Made by a program: the position numbers and the translations under genes. From a virus, in the IMG/VR virus record IMGVR_UViG_3300010371_000012, positions 1 through 47,158 of that record: a stretch of DNA of 47,158 nt, one strand, 5' to 3'. This document shows positions 31,691-38,575 of this stretch, in pieces; position 1 is the first letter of the stretch; each line of letters begins with the position of its first letter. The notes below the pieces were generated by a model. That model saw nothing but the letters and a program-made list of their open reading frames with translations. It was not told where the DNA came from and did not search any database.

Positions 31691-31718
31691 TTGACCTATG
31701 CCTAGCATGTGCTAAGCT
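31691..31718 (+). promoter_or_regulatory. Candidate early promoter of the rightward operon
   Basis: TTGACC (31691-31696), 16-nt spacer, TAAGCT (31713-31718) preceded by TGC, which would make an extended -10. Transcription would start near 31725, 40 nt before the first gene. The -35 is good; the -10 is weak and fits activation by a factor at the adjacent palindrome. Confidence 0.5.
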
Positions 31719-31764
31719 ACGGGGTAGGTCGGACATGTCGTCCGGCCGCCATCGGAGTAGAGAT

Positions 31765-31932
31765 ATGAAGACAAGCAAGCCTTTCCCCGTTCGCACCGCA
31801 GGCCGAGGTGTGCGCTACAGCGCGAACGTCATGCGCGACGGTGTAGCGGTGGCCTCGCTCATTCTGGTGAGCAACAGGAATATCGCTGTGGTCGGCGCAG
31901 CCTTCCTGGCTCGGGACATGGCGCGTAGCTGA
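31765..31932 (+). CDS. First rightward gene, small protein of unknown function (55 aa)
   Basis: ATG 31765 with GGAG 7 nt upstream is preferred to ATG 31735. The product is basic at its start (MKTSKPFPVRTAGRGVRYSA) and forms a probable small beta domain. It is the first gene after the early promoter and is followed at once by structured repeat R1. Likely an early host-interaction protein by position only. Confidence 0.65.
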   Translation: MKTSKPFPVRTAGRGVRYSANVMRDGVAVASLILVSNRNIAVVGAAFLARDMARS

Positions 31933-31988
31933 TAGGCCATAGAGCGGGCTTGCCAACGCGAGCCCGCCACTCTGGTCTAACAGCAACG
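31921..31988 (+). repeat. Structured intergenic repeat R1
   Basis: A 68-bp element covering the end of the first gene and the spacer to the next. It is nearly identical to R2 (32221-32286): six substitutions and a 2-nt gap. The RNA folds into an inner 7-bp stem GCGGGCT / AGCCCGC with a 10-nt loop plus an outer stem of five pairs and one mismatch. It ends just before the ribosome binding site of the next gene. Confidence 0.85.
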
Positions 31989-31999
31989 AGGGTATGCAC

Positions 32000-32230
32000 A
32001 TGCGACGGTTGACGGACGATAAGCGAGCAGAGCTTGAAGCTCTGGTAGACAGTTGGTCCTTGGCCAGCGTATTGGATGCGCTGGCAGATATTTGCCACGG
32101 CAAGAGCGAGCACGTTCGCAGCAATTGGCAGGACACGAGCCTCGCCAAGCAATGGAGTTTAGCTGCAACGGTTGCGAACCGCGCCAGCAACGCCACGTGC
32201 GTTGAGTATGTATCTGGAGCGCGCGGCTGA
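32000..32230 (+). CDS. Small helical phage protein of unknown function (76 aa)
   Basis: ATG 32000 is chosen over ATG 31994 because GAGGG then sits 7 nt upstream. The sequence LTDDKRAELEALVDSWSLAS, then VLDALADICHGKSEHVRSNW and Q-D-x-x-L-A-K matches a common small phage protein pattern with no known function. A diverged relative may be the 71-aa product at 37852. The gene lies between the two copies of the structured repeat. Confidence 0.72.
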   Translation: MRRLTDDKRAELEALVDSWSLASVLDALADICHGKSEHVRSNWQDTSLAKQWSLAATVANRASNATCVEYVSGARG

Positions 32231-32286
32231 TAGGCCACAGAGCAGGCTTGCCATCGCGAGCCTGCCACTGTGATCTAACAGCAACG
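32221..32286 (+). repeat. Structured intergenic repeat R2
   Basis: Second copy of R1. Its inner stem is GCAGGCT / AGCCTGC, so a G-C pair of R1 is an A-T pair here (compensatory change), and a T-C mismatch of R1's outer stem is a C-G pair. The stem is therefore conserved as RNA structure rather than as sequence. Confidence 0.85.
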
Positions 32287-32298
32287 TAGGAGATGGAT

Positions 32299-32775
32299 AT
32301 GAGCGGCACGAAACCGGCAATTCTGCAGAACATGAGCGCGAGCGACGGCTCGCACATCGTAGTGCGTGAATTCAGAGGCGCACAGCTTGTGCTGACCGCC
32401 TACGACGGTCGCGGTGGCTTCACGTGGCGCAACGTGATGCTCACCAACCAAGAGCACAAGCCTTTGCGTTTGCCGCATGCTTTCGCACTGCTGATTGCAG
32501 ACAGAGCCTCGCGCCATTACGGCGCGAAGTGTGCGACGTTGAGCGCTGACGGCACGCTCACACAGCCTGCGAGCGCTGTCGCGCCGAGTGACAAGCTGCT
32601 CGGGAATGCTTACAGGCTCAACGGGACCATGCCAGAGCTGATGAACGCTCTCGGCAAGCTGCACCCCAACACGACGCCATCGCTGTTGGCTGAGGCGTTG
32701 CATCGTACGGGAAAGATAACTCGCGCGGAGCGCGCGCTGGTCGATGCCGCCGGTTTCGAATTCGAGCAGGAGTAA
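32299..32775 (+). CDS. Protein of unknown function (158 aa)
   Basis: ATG 32299 is preferred to ATG 32293 because AGGAG touches the earlier one. The N-terminal half looks like a beta domain (GSHIVVREFRGAQLVLTAYD; LPHAFALLIADRASRHYG), and the C-terminal half is helical (KLHPNTTPSLLAEALHRTG). It follows repeat R2 in the early gene cluster. No family recognised. Confidence 0.7.
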   Translation: MSGTKPAILQNMSASDGSHIVVREFRGAQLVLTAYDGRGGFTWRNVMLTNQEHKPLRLPHAFALLIADRASRHYGAKCATLSADGTLTQPASAVAPSDKLLGNAYRLNGTMPELMNALGKLHPNTTPSLLAEALHRTGKITRAERALVDAAGFEFEQE

Positions 32776-32782
32776 CGCCAAC

Positions 32783-33205
32783 ATGACACGAGTAAAGAGC
32801 AACACGAAGACCACAGCTCTAATTGTGCACGCGTACAGCCTGTTGGACTGCCTTAACGATATCAAGACGGGCGCTCCGTACCGTGATTTGATATACGAGT
32901 TGAGTTTGGTTGGGGAACGCGCTCACAGGCGATACGCTGGCAAAGGTGAATACAAGGTGTCAGTTAGAACAGCAGCCAAGCTGTTCACGGTGCGCGCCCT
33001 CGTGCAGTATGCTACTAAGGATATAAAACTTCCTACAGTTGCGGGCATGCTTGAGATGCGCAGCGACTACCAGCTAGCCGCAATGGTAGCTGCTAATCAC
33101 TCCGAGATGATACTCAAGGCCTTAGCGGGCATGAACCTACGGGAGTTGGCTGCCATAGATTACGTGGCAATGGTCGAAGGTCACGCGGACGCGAGGTTGC
33201 AGTAA
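32783..33205 (+). CDS. Helical protein of unknown function (140 aa)
   Basis: Start at 32783 (MTRVKSNTK) with CAGGAG well spaced upstream; the preceding stop lies inside that site. A basic start is followed by helices (AYSLLDCLNDIKTGAPYRDL; SDYQLAAMVAANHSEMILKA). Its last base overlaps the next start (TAATG). Part of the early cluster; function unknown. Confidence 0.68.
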   Translation: MTRVKSNTKTTALIVHAYSLLDCLNDIKTGAPYRDLIYELSLVGERAHRRYAGKGEYKVSVRTAAKLFTVRALVQYATKDIKLPTVAGMLEMRSDYQLAAMVAANHSEMILKALAGMNLRELAAIDYVAMVEGHADARLQ

Positions 33206-33606
33206 TGAACAACTCAACAGAGCGCAAAGCGCTCCGCACGTTCGTCGCCGCGTATTTCGAGTGCATGCTGTGGTCCAGCACGGCAGACGGCGCTCCGGGT
33301 ATGAAGGAGAACGACGACACAAGCATGGAGAGATACGGCTACACCGTTGACGACATCGCGCCGGTAACGAAGCGCGCGAGCATTCGGGAATGCATTGATT
33401 TTTACCGCGCCAACGAAGCGCTACTGATGGAGTGCAGCCTGGACGACTCGCAACACGGCCATGACTTTTGGCTCACGCGCAACGGCCATGGCGCGGGTTT
33501 TTGGGACCGTGGCTATGGTACTAAAGGCGCGCTGCTGACCAAGGCTGCCAAGGTCTACAGCCCGTGCGACCCGTATGTAGGAGATGACGGGAAGGTGCAC
33601 ATATGA
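33205..33606 (+). CDS. Widespread small phage protein with HGHDFWLTRNGHGAGF motif (133 aa)
   Basis: The segment QHGHDFWLTRNGHGAGFWDR, then K-x-Y-S-P-C-D-P-Y-V-G-D-D-G-K, is a pattern I recognise from many phages of Proteobacteria; the family has no established function. The N-terminus is helical (RKALRTFVAAYFECMLW). Translation is coupled at both ends (TAATG, ATGA). Confidence 0.78.
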   Translation: MNNSTERKALRTFVAAYFECMLWSSTADGAPGMKENDDTSMERYGYTVDDIAPVTKRASIRECIDFYRANEALLMECSLDDSQHGHDFWLTRNGHGAGFWDRGYGTKGALLTKAAKVYSPCDPYVGDDGKVHI

Positions 33607-34019
33607 GCGTTCGGCACCGATACTACGCGCATGATACATGGGTGCGCCAACTATTCCCGTTTGGTTGGTATATTGCTGGTGCGGCAATGTGCAGTGATGG
33701 CAAGGTCCGCAAGCTGATGCGCATTGGTGAGAGAGCCGATAGCTTTTTCAGCGTACCGGCGTCCGTCAAGGTGAAAGGTAAGACGGTCGCCGGTTTCGTC
33801 ACAGTAGAAACACGCGAAGGCTACATAACCGACGCTGCGAGTGACCCGTTGGTTGTCAAATTCGTTGCGTATCAGTACCGCAAGAACGCCGGCATGCTCC
33901 CGCGCGGAGCCTGGAAGCAAACGTACGTACAATGGCAGCGTCGTGAGGCTGTCATATACGCAATAAAGCTCTCGCGCAAGGCGCGCGAGGCTTCACAGTT
34001 CAAGAGGGTGCGCAAATGA
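33603..34019 (+). CDS. Protein of unknown function (138 aa)
   Basis: A basic protein with a beta-rich N-terminus (FPFGWYIAGAAMCSDGKVRK) and a Lys/Arg-rich helical C-terminus (AIKLSRKAREASQFKRVRK) suitable for nucleic-acid contact. Coupled by ATGA at both ends. No family recognised. Confidence 0.68.
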   Translation: MSVRHRYYAHDTWVRQLFPFGWYIAGAAMCSDGKVRKLMRIGERADSFFSVPASVKVKGKTVAGFVTVETREGYITDAASDPLVVKFVAYQYRKNAGMLPRGAWKQTYVQWQRREAVIYAIKLSRKAREASQFKRVRK

Positions 34020-34432
34020 AGGTAGTTACAAACATGTCGGAGATTAGAAAACGCGCGGCAACTCTTGCGAGAGAATTGCGTACCGTAAAAACTCCCAACC
34101 TGACCATGCGGCAGCGCAATGCAGCTATCCGTTCGCATATGCGCGTGTTAATAAATAAAGAGAGGACGCAACCTAAAAGCGCATGCCGTGATCCTGACAT
34201 GCTCGAATTCTTCATCGGGTCACGTTTCCTTTCCGCGCTGGTGAACGGCGACTATACGGGCATCAGTGGCGCAGAGAGCAAAGCGCTAGACGCTTGGGTT
34301 AAAGAGCAAACGGAAGAATTCAAGCAAGGACATTGGAGCGTCACAGACTACATGGACGAGTTTGGAGTGTGCGCCGTGACTGGCCAGCGTGGGAATGTGA
34401 CCAAGGTTAACTTCGTCATTATGGAGCGCTGA
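34016..34432 (+). CDS. Small phage protein of unknown function, DPDMLEFFIGSRFL type (138 aa)
   Basis: The C-terminal half (DPDMLEFFIGSRFLSALVNG, GDYTGISGAESKALDAW, then HWSVTDYMDEFGVCAVTGQR) follows a pattern common in phage early regions. The N-terminal 50 residues are basic. Start is an ATGA overlap. Function unknown. Confidence 0.72.
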   Translation: MKVVTNMSEIRKRAATLARELRTVKTPNLTMRQRNAAIRSHMRVLINKERTQPKSACRDPDMLEFFIGSRFLSALVNGDYTGISGAESKALDAWVKEQTEEFKQGHWSVTDYMDEFGVCAVTGQRGNVTKVNFVIMER

Positions 34433-34437
34433 GTTGC

Positions 34438-34611
34438 ATGAGCTATTCGCACAAAAACCCAGCTTGGAACAACTTGCAGCGCTCGCGCCACGACGCGCGT
34501 ATACAAGCTGAGGCTGCGCGAGCTAACGAGCTACAGCGTCATAATCCGGGCATGCGGCGCGACTACGCGCTGAAGCAGGCTATTCGAGAAACTGAATCGA
34601 GGCTACCATGA
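34438..34611 (+). CDS. Tiny basic protein (57 aa)
   Basis: ATG 34438 opens a frame (MSYSHKNPAWNNLQRSRHDA) that closes with TGA at 34611, overlapping the next ATG (ATGA). It fills exactly the gap between two genes and is helical and Arg/Gln-rich. No strong ribosome binding site. Coupling and position favour a real gene. Confidence 0.62.
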   Translation: MSYSHKNPAWNNLQRSRHDARIQAEAARANELQRHNPGMRRDYALKQAIRETESRLP

Positions 34612-35252
34612 ATCACGTCTATCCGACCGAAGTAGGTTTTATGCATGCCGTTCTGTACCGTGACAAGATGATAGAGGCATGGTGCAGGCGCACGGGTCGC
34701 ATGAGCAAGCGCGGCTCATACGGCTATAAACCAGAGGAGTGCCCGCACGATATCCCAACCAACGACGAGCGCGGCTTGGCTGAGGCTATACGCTTCAGGC
34801 TCCAACCGCTGAAGCATGGCCAAAACTATTTAGCCTATCTGGCAGCACCCAAGCCCGAGCATGCGGCAGCAGTGTACAAGCTGACTGGCGTTGCTGCCTC
34901 GCGTGGAGCCATCACAACCTGGAATGGCGAGCTGCTGGCCGTTGTGACGCGCATCACGTCATACAATGCTGTTTGCTTTGGCCGCGACGCCGGAGTGAAA
35001 GGAAGCTTTTGGGCCATTGGTATTGACGGGCGCACGTACTACGGCCGACACAACGGGCGCTGCATGTACTGCCGCATGCGCCTTGCCAAGTGGCAAGATG
35101 AATACGACATTGAGCAACAGACTTGCGCCGGTTGGGAGATTGTCAGCAGCGAGCGCACGCGCGAGAGCGCCCGAGCTTCAGTCAAAGAGTACCGCGACAA
35201 TCAGCCAGAGCTAGCTGTGCGGATCAAACGGCGCAAGGTTAGACAAGCATGA
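34608..35252 (+). CDS. Protein of unknown function with Cys pair (214 aa)
   Basis: The N-terminal half is mixed helix and strand; the C-terminal half has NGRCMYCRMRLAKWQDEYD, with a C-x2-C and a later Cys (QTCAGWEIV) that could bind zinc. A repeated feature is the Arg-rich tail (AVRIKRRKVRQA). Coupled by ATGA at both ends in the early cluster. No family recognised. Confidence 0.7.
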   Translation: MNHVYPTEVGFMHAVLYRDKMIEAWCRRTGRMSKRGSYGYKPEECPHDIPTNDERGLAEAIRFRLQPLKHGQNYLAYLAAPKPEHAAAVYKLTGVAASRGAITTWNGELLAVVTRITSYNAVCFGRDAGVKGSFWAIGIDGRTYYGRHNGRCMYCRMRLAKWQDEYDIEQQTCAGWEIVSSERTRESARASVKEYRDNQPELAVRIKRRKVRQA

Positions 35253-35437
35253 AACCGAAAGCTAAAGCGTGCAAATACGCCATGGGCAAGATGGCAACAC
35301 TGAATACACCTCTATCGCGCGCAGAGGCGCAAGGCGTGATAGCCGAAGCATATTTAGAGGGTATGCTGGCGGGAGTAGAATTGGCCACAACTAGGAGACG
35401 GAAATGGCAACGGCAGCAGAAAAGCTCGCAGCGCTAG
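35249..35437 (+). CDS. Small protein of unknown function (62 aa)
   Basis: Basic at both ends with a central helix (SRAEAQGVIAEAYLEGMLAG). It starts in an ATGA overlap and its end overlaps the next gene by 34 nt, a long overlap for this cluster, so the C-terminus may be dispensable. Confidence 0.62.
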   Translation: MKPKAKACKYAMGKMATLNTPLSRAEAQGVIAEAYLEGMLAGVELATTRRRKWQRQQKSSQR

Positions 35438-35667
35438 CTATAGCGGTGTCCACCGAGGCACCGCTGCGGCTGAAGTCCCCAGGCTATCAGTGTTACATCA
35501 CGCACGAGACCGTGAAGCGTATTCGCGCTGTGCTGGATGAGGCCAAGATTGACTGGAGACAGCTCCACAAGAACGCGCGCCCGCGAGGCGGCGAGGAGCC
35601 CAGGAGACCGGCTAAGCAGTGTGCGTCTCCACGGCACCCGTATGACTGCGGATGCGGCACGCTATGA
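35404..35667 (+). CDS. Small protein of unknown function (87 aa)
   Basis: AGGAG 6 nt before ATG supports this start. The product has a helical N-terminus, the segment KSPGYQCYITHETVKRIRAV, and a Cys-containing end (HPYDCGCGTL). The last C-x-C could be metal-binding. The stop overlaps the next start in ATGA. Confidence 0.66.
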   Translation: MATAAEKLAALAIAVSTEAPLRLKSPGYQCYITHETVKRIRAVLDEAKIDWRQLHKNARPRGGEEPRRPAKQCASPRHPYDCGCGTL

Positions 35668-35891
35668 GCCAATGGGCGATTGATCCAGAGCTATCCGAGC
35701 GCCGCCTAGCGACGCTCGTGCGTTTGCTGGAGGATGAGGCCAGCGTCCAAGCAAAAGGCCAGCGCAGCAAGCCTGGAGAGCTTGACGCGAACGAAATGCG
35801 GCAGTGGGCCAAGCAATGCCGTAACATCATGCGCGGACCCACAACGCGTAAACCGATTGAACAGATGACAGACGAGGAGTTGCTTTCATGA
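35664..35891 (+). CDS. Small charged helical protein (75 aa)
   Basis: ATG 35664 forms an ATGA overlap and is preferred to ATG 35652. The protein is helical and charged (SERRLATLVRLLEDEASVQA) and ends with EQMTDEELLS, a motif also common in phage terminase-like and regulatory proteins. Function unknown. Confidence 0.66.
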   Translation: MSQWAIDPELSERRLATLVRLLEDEASVQAKGQRSKPGELDANEMRQWAKQCRNIMRGPTTRKPIEQMTDEELLS

Positions 35892-36094
35892 AAACAGAGC
35901 ATCAACGAGTTGCACTTGCGCTATTAAAGGCGCGACCGCCGGTCCTGCCAGGAACGCGAGTTGTGCTAAACGACGCGCAGCGCAAGGTTTGGTATGACTG
36001 CGTGACCCAGGTAGCTCTCGCGTTGGGCTTCCCGCACACCAAGGCGGGGCGGCGAGATGCCAAGGCGTTCTTCGACGCGGCGGGAGTACCATAA
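35888..36094 (+). CDS. Small protein of unknown function (68 aa)
   Basis: A helical, basic protein (QRVALALLKARPPVLPGTRV; VTQVALALGFPHTKAGRRDA) overlapping both neighbours (ATGA at its start, a one-base TAATG overlap at its end). The last part could be a small HTH, but this is a weak guess. Confidence 0.64.
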   Translation: MKTEHQRVALALLKARPPVLPGTRVVLNDAQRKVWYDCVTQVALALGFPHTKAGRRDAKAFFDAAGVP

Positions 36095-36477
36095 TGAGTC
36101 CAAGACGAAATCAGAAAGATCGTGCTGTGGAGCTGTTAGCTCATTACTTCAGCGTCGCATTTTCCCATAGCGGTGCGCAGTGGGACAGGGACAACGGCGC
36201 AGAAATGCGAGAGTTGGTAGAAGCTCTATGCGAGGCGGCGGGCTATGACGCCATCGAGACCTTGGGCAAGAATGACTACGTTGTGGGGCAGCCGCTATAC
36301 AAGGTTATACTGGCGGACTCCGCTGAGCAGCTAAGCCTTGATGTGACTAACATGATGAGAGGCGGTTGGAAACCGCACGGCAGCGTCATGACGTATACGA
36401 CCAGAACGCGCCCTGGCGGTGACTCGACGCTGACGTTTCACGACTTGTGGTGGGCTCAGCCAATGGTAAAACTGTGA
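36094..36477 (+). CDS. DUF1737-like domain protein (127 aa)
   Basis: The C-terminal 60 residues (QPLYKVILADSAEQLSLDVT, then NMMRGGWKPHGSV) follow the DUF1737 pattern Y-K-V-x-x-A-D-S...L...V-N-x-x-x-x-x-G-W-x-P-H-G, a small beta-alpha domain common in phages. The N-terminal half is a separate helical part. Start overlaps the previous stop (TAATG) and the end overlaps the next GTG (GTGA). Confidence 0.75.
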   Translation: MSPRRNQKDRAVELLAHYFSVAFSHSGAQWDRDNGAEMRELVEALCEAAGYDAIETLGKNDYVVGQPLYKVILADSAEQLSLDVTNMMRGGWKPHGSVMTYTTRTRPGGDSTLTFHDLWWAQPMVKL

Positions 36478-36668
36478 AGTACGTCCTACCACCGCTCGAT
36501 GCGATCATGCACGTTACCAACCCAACAAAGGAGCAACGGCTACTCCAACACGCGCGCAAGCTGGAGATAGCCCTGGACCAAGAAGACGTGCGCGAGGCTA
36601 TGCGTGAATTCAACCTTATGATGAGGCTCTACCATGAAGTTCGTAATCAGACACCCAACAAAGGCTAA
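36474..36668 (+). CDS. Small helical protein, GTG start (64 aa)
   Basis: GTG 36474 overlaps the previous stop (GTGA) and is preferred to an ATG 27 nt upstream. The product starts VKYVLPPLDAIMHV and has a charged helix (LLQHARKLEIALDQEDVREA). Its end overlaps the next gene by 35 nt. Confidence 0.62.
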   Translation: MKYVLPPLDAIMHVTNPTKEQRLLQHARKLEIALDQEDVREAMREFNLMMRLYHEVRNQTPNKG

Positions 36669-37005
36669 CGTCTTCCTGCGCAAGCCGCGCTTCGTGGGGG
36701 ACTCCGTGCATTGGACTGAGCCCAACGGAACACCGCACAGCGTGCGCGAGCCCTGGGTATTCGCCACGCGCTCGGGCGCAGACAAGGCGCGCGACATGCA
36801 CGCCCTAGAAGCCTCCGTAGAGCCTTGGTACGAAGCGGGAGACCCAGCGGTAACGCTGTCTCCGTCCAACGCTGCGCGTTGGCAGGACTGCCCGTGCAGC
36901 CACAGCCACGATGTAACACCTACAGTGCAGAGCAACAACGGCATGCAGGATTACATGCCGATAGTGCCGACGTTCTGGTTTAATAGCGATTACTTCGAAT
37001 TTTAG
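36634..37005 (+). CDS. Protein of unknown function (123 aa)
   Basis: The N-terminus resembles a small beta domain (KFVIRHPTKANVFLRKPRFV), followed by VFATRSGADKARDMHALEAS, and a Cys/His group DCPCSHSHD that might bind metal. It is the last gene of the first early block: a hairpin and a strong promoter follow. Confidence 0.68.
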   Translation: MKFVIRHPTKANVFLRKPRFVGDSVHWTEPNGTPHSVREPWVFATRSGADKARDMHALEASVEPWYEAGDPAVTLSPSNAARWQDCPCSHSHDVTPTVQSNNGMQDYMPIVPTFWFNSDYFEF

Positions 37006-37014
37006 GGGATGGCA

Positions 37015-37039
37015 CGCACCTTGCATCGTACAAGGTGCG
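37015..37039 (+). terminator. Hairpin at the end of the first early block
   Basis: A 9-bp perfect stem (CGCACCTTG / CAAGGTGCG) with a 7-nt loop, 10 nt after the stop codon of the gene before. No T-tract follows (GCCTTCAAAC), so it is at best a weak or factor-assisted terminator or an mRNA end protector. Confidence 0.55.
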
Positions 37040-37051
37040 GCCTTCAAACTG

Positions 37052-37080
37052 TTGACATAACGATGAGTTGAGGGTCTAAT
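37052..37080 (+). promoter_or_regulatory. Strong sigma70 promoter, second rightward operon
   Basis: TTGACA (37052-37057), 17-nt spacer, TCTAAT (37075-37080): 11 of 12 consensus bases with ideal spacing. Predicted start near 37087, giving a leader of about 60 nt before the 235-aa gene. It should drive the HTH, prim-pol and replication genes independently of the first early promoter. Confidence 0.82.
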
Positions 37081-37147
37081 AGCAAATGCTACGCAATGTG
37101 TCGAGTCGGAAAGATCATAGTTTTTACTACCACAGGAGTTTGCAACA

Positions 37148-37855
37148 ATGTCTATTGAAACGAACCAGTACATCGCGACAGCCACGGACGTAGAGAAGCT
37201 GGCGCACACCATTCTGGAGGCTGACATTGCCTCCAGCGGTGCGCGCGGCACGTTCCTCAAGGCGGTTGTGGGTACTACCCAGGCGGAGTTGGGTTCACCG
37301 CCACGCATGCGCAACGTTAAGAGCGAAAAGCTAAACGAGGAAACCACGAAAGCGCATCTCGCGGCGTTCGAGGCGGTTGCCAAGCGCTTCACCGAGGCCG
37401 TCAACAAGGTGGCTCAGGCCATGGAGCCGAAACCCGATGCCGACATGATGCGCTCGCGCACAGCGTTCGCGCGAAGCTCTCTCAGCACGGTACGCGGTTA
37501 TATACGCGCCGGCTACGACATTCGCACCTTGGCAGCGCACAAGGTGACCAAGGCGGCGTTAGCCACGCCGAAGGCAAAACGGAAGTTTAGCGTTGACGCG
37601 CTCAAGAAACGCGCTATCAGCATGGCTGAACAGCTCACCAACATAACCAAAAACCTCCAGGCGGCCAACAGTGTCGAGGCGCGCGAGACTATCAACATTA
37701 TAATGGCGCAACTAGCCAAGGCCGCAGGACTGACAGCTCACACATCCAAAGACGTGGAGAAGTCAATCGAAGCTGGCGAGGCGTTCCACACCAAGACTGG
37801 AGTGTTCTTCCCGATCAACCTCGCTGCCATACGTGAGCAGCGAGCCGCCGCGTGA
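37148..37855 (+). CDS. Helical protein of unknown function, first gene of the second early operon (235 aa)
   Basis: The start has AGGAG 9 nt upstream and stands behind the best promoter in the window, so it is probably strongly expressed. The protein is nearly all helix, rich in Ala and Lys (FEAVAKRFTEAVNKVAQAME; KKRAISMAEQLTNITKNLQA) with no Cys or Trp. The middle (SSLSTVRGYIRAGYDIRTLA) might be HTH-like. It could be a DNA-associated or regulatory protein; no family is recognised. Confidence 0.75.
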   Translation: MSIETNQYIATATDVEKLAHTILEADIASSGARGTFLKAVVGTTQAELGSPPRMRNVKSEKLNEETTKAHLAAFEAVAKRFTEAVNKVAQAMEPKPDADMMRSRTAFARSSLSTVRGYIRAGYDIRTLAAHKVTKAALATPKAKRKFSVDALKKRAISMAEQLTNITKNLQAANSVEARETINIIMAQLAKAAGLTAHTSKDVEKSIEAGEAFHTKTGVFFPINLAAIREQRAAA

Positions 37856-38067
37856 ACGCAGTGACACCCCAACCGCCCGACTATGAGCTACAGCTCACTA
37901 TAGCCCGACTTATCGAGGTGTATTCGGTCAGTCGGGTAGTGGAGGCGATGGGGGTGTGCTGCGAACTACGTGCATGTTCCATGCCAGAGCATGACGTAGC
38001 AACACGACGACTAAGGGATTTCGGTCTCCAGCTCATCATGCTCAGCGAGCGGGCATTCGCTCTCTGA
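37852..38067 (+). CDS. Small helical protein, GTG start (71 aa)
   Basis: GTG 37852 overlaps the stop before (GTGA). The sequence ELQLTIARLIEVYSVSRVVE, A-M-G-V-C-C, then RRLRDFGLQL recalls the layout of the 76-aa protein at 32000 (LVDSWSLASVLDALADIC), so the two may be diverged relatives. A terminator hairpin follows the stop by 6 nt. Confidence 0.66.
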   Translation: MNAVTPQPPDYELQLTIARLIEVYSVSRVVEAMGVCCELRACSMPEHDVATRRLRDFGLQLIMLSERAFAL

Positions 38068-38073
38068 GATGCA

Positions 38074-38100
38074 GTCGAGGTTCCCGCTGGGAACCTCGAC
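38074..38100 (+). terminator. Terminator hairpin built on the dispersed palindrome (copy 6, N5 centre)
   Basis: A perfect 12-bp stem (GTCGAGGTTCCC / GGGAACCTCGAC) with a 3-nt loop GCT, followed by TTGCTTTCC. The core GTTCC-CGCTG-GGAAC is the dispersed palindrome with one extra base in the centre. It separates the 235-aa/71-aa pair from the HTH and replication genes. Confidence 0.72.
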
Positions 38101-38156
38101 TTGCTTTCCAAGCTTAGCTTTTGATACCGTGCCGCTCCTGCACCCAGGAGACCGGC

Positions 38157-38414
38157 ATGGCTCGCCCCAATACTGCCCTACGCGACTGGCTGACCGTGGC
38201 CACCGCAGACCAAGCCCGCCAGCTAGCCAAGGCGGCTAAGACATCCGTCCCACAGCTAAGGCACATAGCCAGCGGCCGGCGTAAAGCCAGCGCCGCGCTC
38301 GCGCAGCGCCTCGTGCACGCCTCCCAACAATTCAACCTAGTCATGCGGCTCGACCAACGCGAGCTGTGCGAGGCATGCGGTAAGTGTCCGTATGCTGGCT
38401 TAGTGGCCAAGTAA
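38157..38414 (+). CDS. Small HTH regulator, YdaS/Cro-like (85 aa)
   Basis: ATG 38157 has CAGGAG 6 nt upstream. The segment ADQARQLAKAAKTSVPQLRH, then IASGRRKASAALAQRLVHAS is a helix-turn-helix of the YdaS/Cro type: L-A-K...S-x-x-x-L-x-x-I-A-S-G-R-R-x-x-S. The C-terminus adds ELCEACGKCPYAG, with three Cys (C-x2-C-x2-C) that may bind metal. It lies at the head of the replication operon and is the only clear DNA-binding regulator seen, so it is the first candidate to bind the dispersed palindrome or the YGGGACA repeats. Confidence 0.8.
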   Translation: MARPNTALRDWLTVATADQARQLAKAAKTSVPQLRHIASGRRKASAALAQRLVHASQQFNLVMRLDQRELCEACGKCPYAGLVAK

Positions 38415-38575
38415 TGGCTGCCGAGGACTGGTTCCCAAACCATTGGTGGGATGACGACGGATTTTCGTGGGGCCCATCGCTCTATCCTCGGTCGTCACAG
38501 ACGGGGTGGGTATGGTCAGCGAGCGGTTGGACGAAAGCTCCGGCGACGGCTGACGAATTCGAGGATGAGTCATGA
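38414..38575 (+). CDS. Tiny Trp-rich acidic protein (53 aa)
   Basis: ATG 38414 overlaps the stop before (TAATG). The product (MAAEDWFPNHWWDDDGFSWG onward) holds seven Trp residues and an acidic end (ADEFEDES). The end overlaps the prim-pol start in ATGA. It could be a small protein-interaction peptide; function unknown. Confidence 0.62.
   Translation: MAAEDWFPNHWWDDDGFSWGPSLYPRSSQTGWVWSASGWTKAPATADEFEDES

Larger units (their letters stand above)
31030..31764. promoter_or_regulatory. Divergent control region between the two arms (about 735 bp, no convincing gene)
   Basis: Genes point away from this region on both sides. It holds, from left to right: a TGGCCC-g-GGGCCA palindrome (31061-31073), one copy of the dispersed palindrome (31297-31312), nine YGGGACA repeats around an AT-rich core (31350-31550), overlapping promoter-like elements on both strands (31392-31441), a CRP-type palindrome (31666-31681) and a further plus-strand promoter-like sequence (31691-31718). 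Short ORFs here have no ribosome binding sites or coding character. It is the best candidate for replication origin and early/late switch. Confidence 0.75.

Noticed and set aside
31717-32357. Overlapping minus-strand ORFs of 126-183 aa in the early region
   Set aside because: They cross the structured repeats and are antisense to coupled early genes; no ribosome binding sites.
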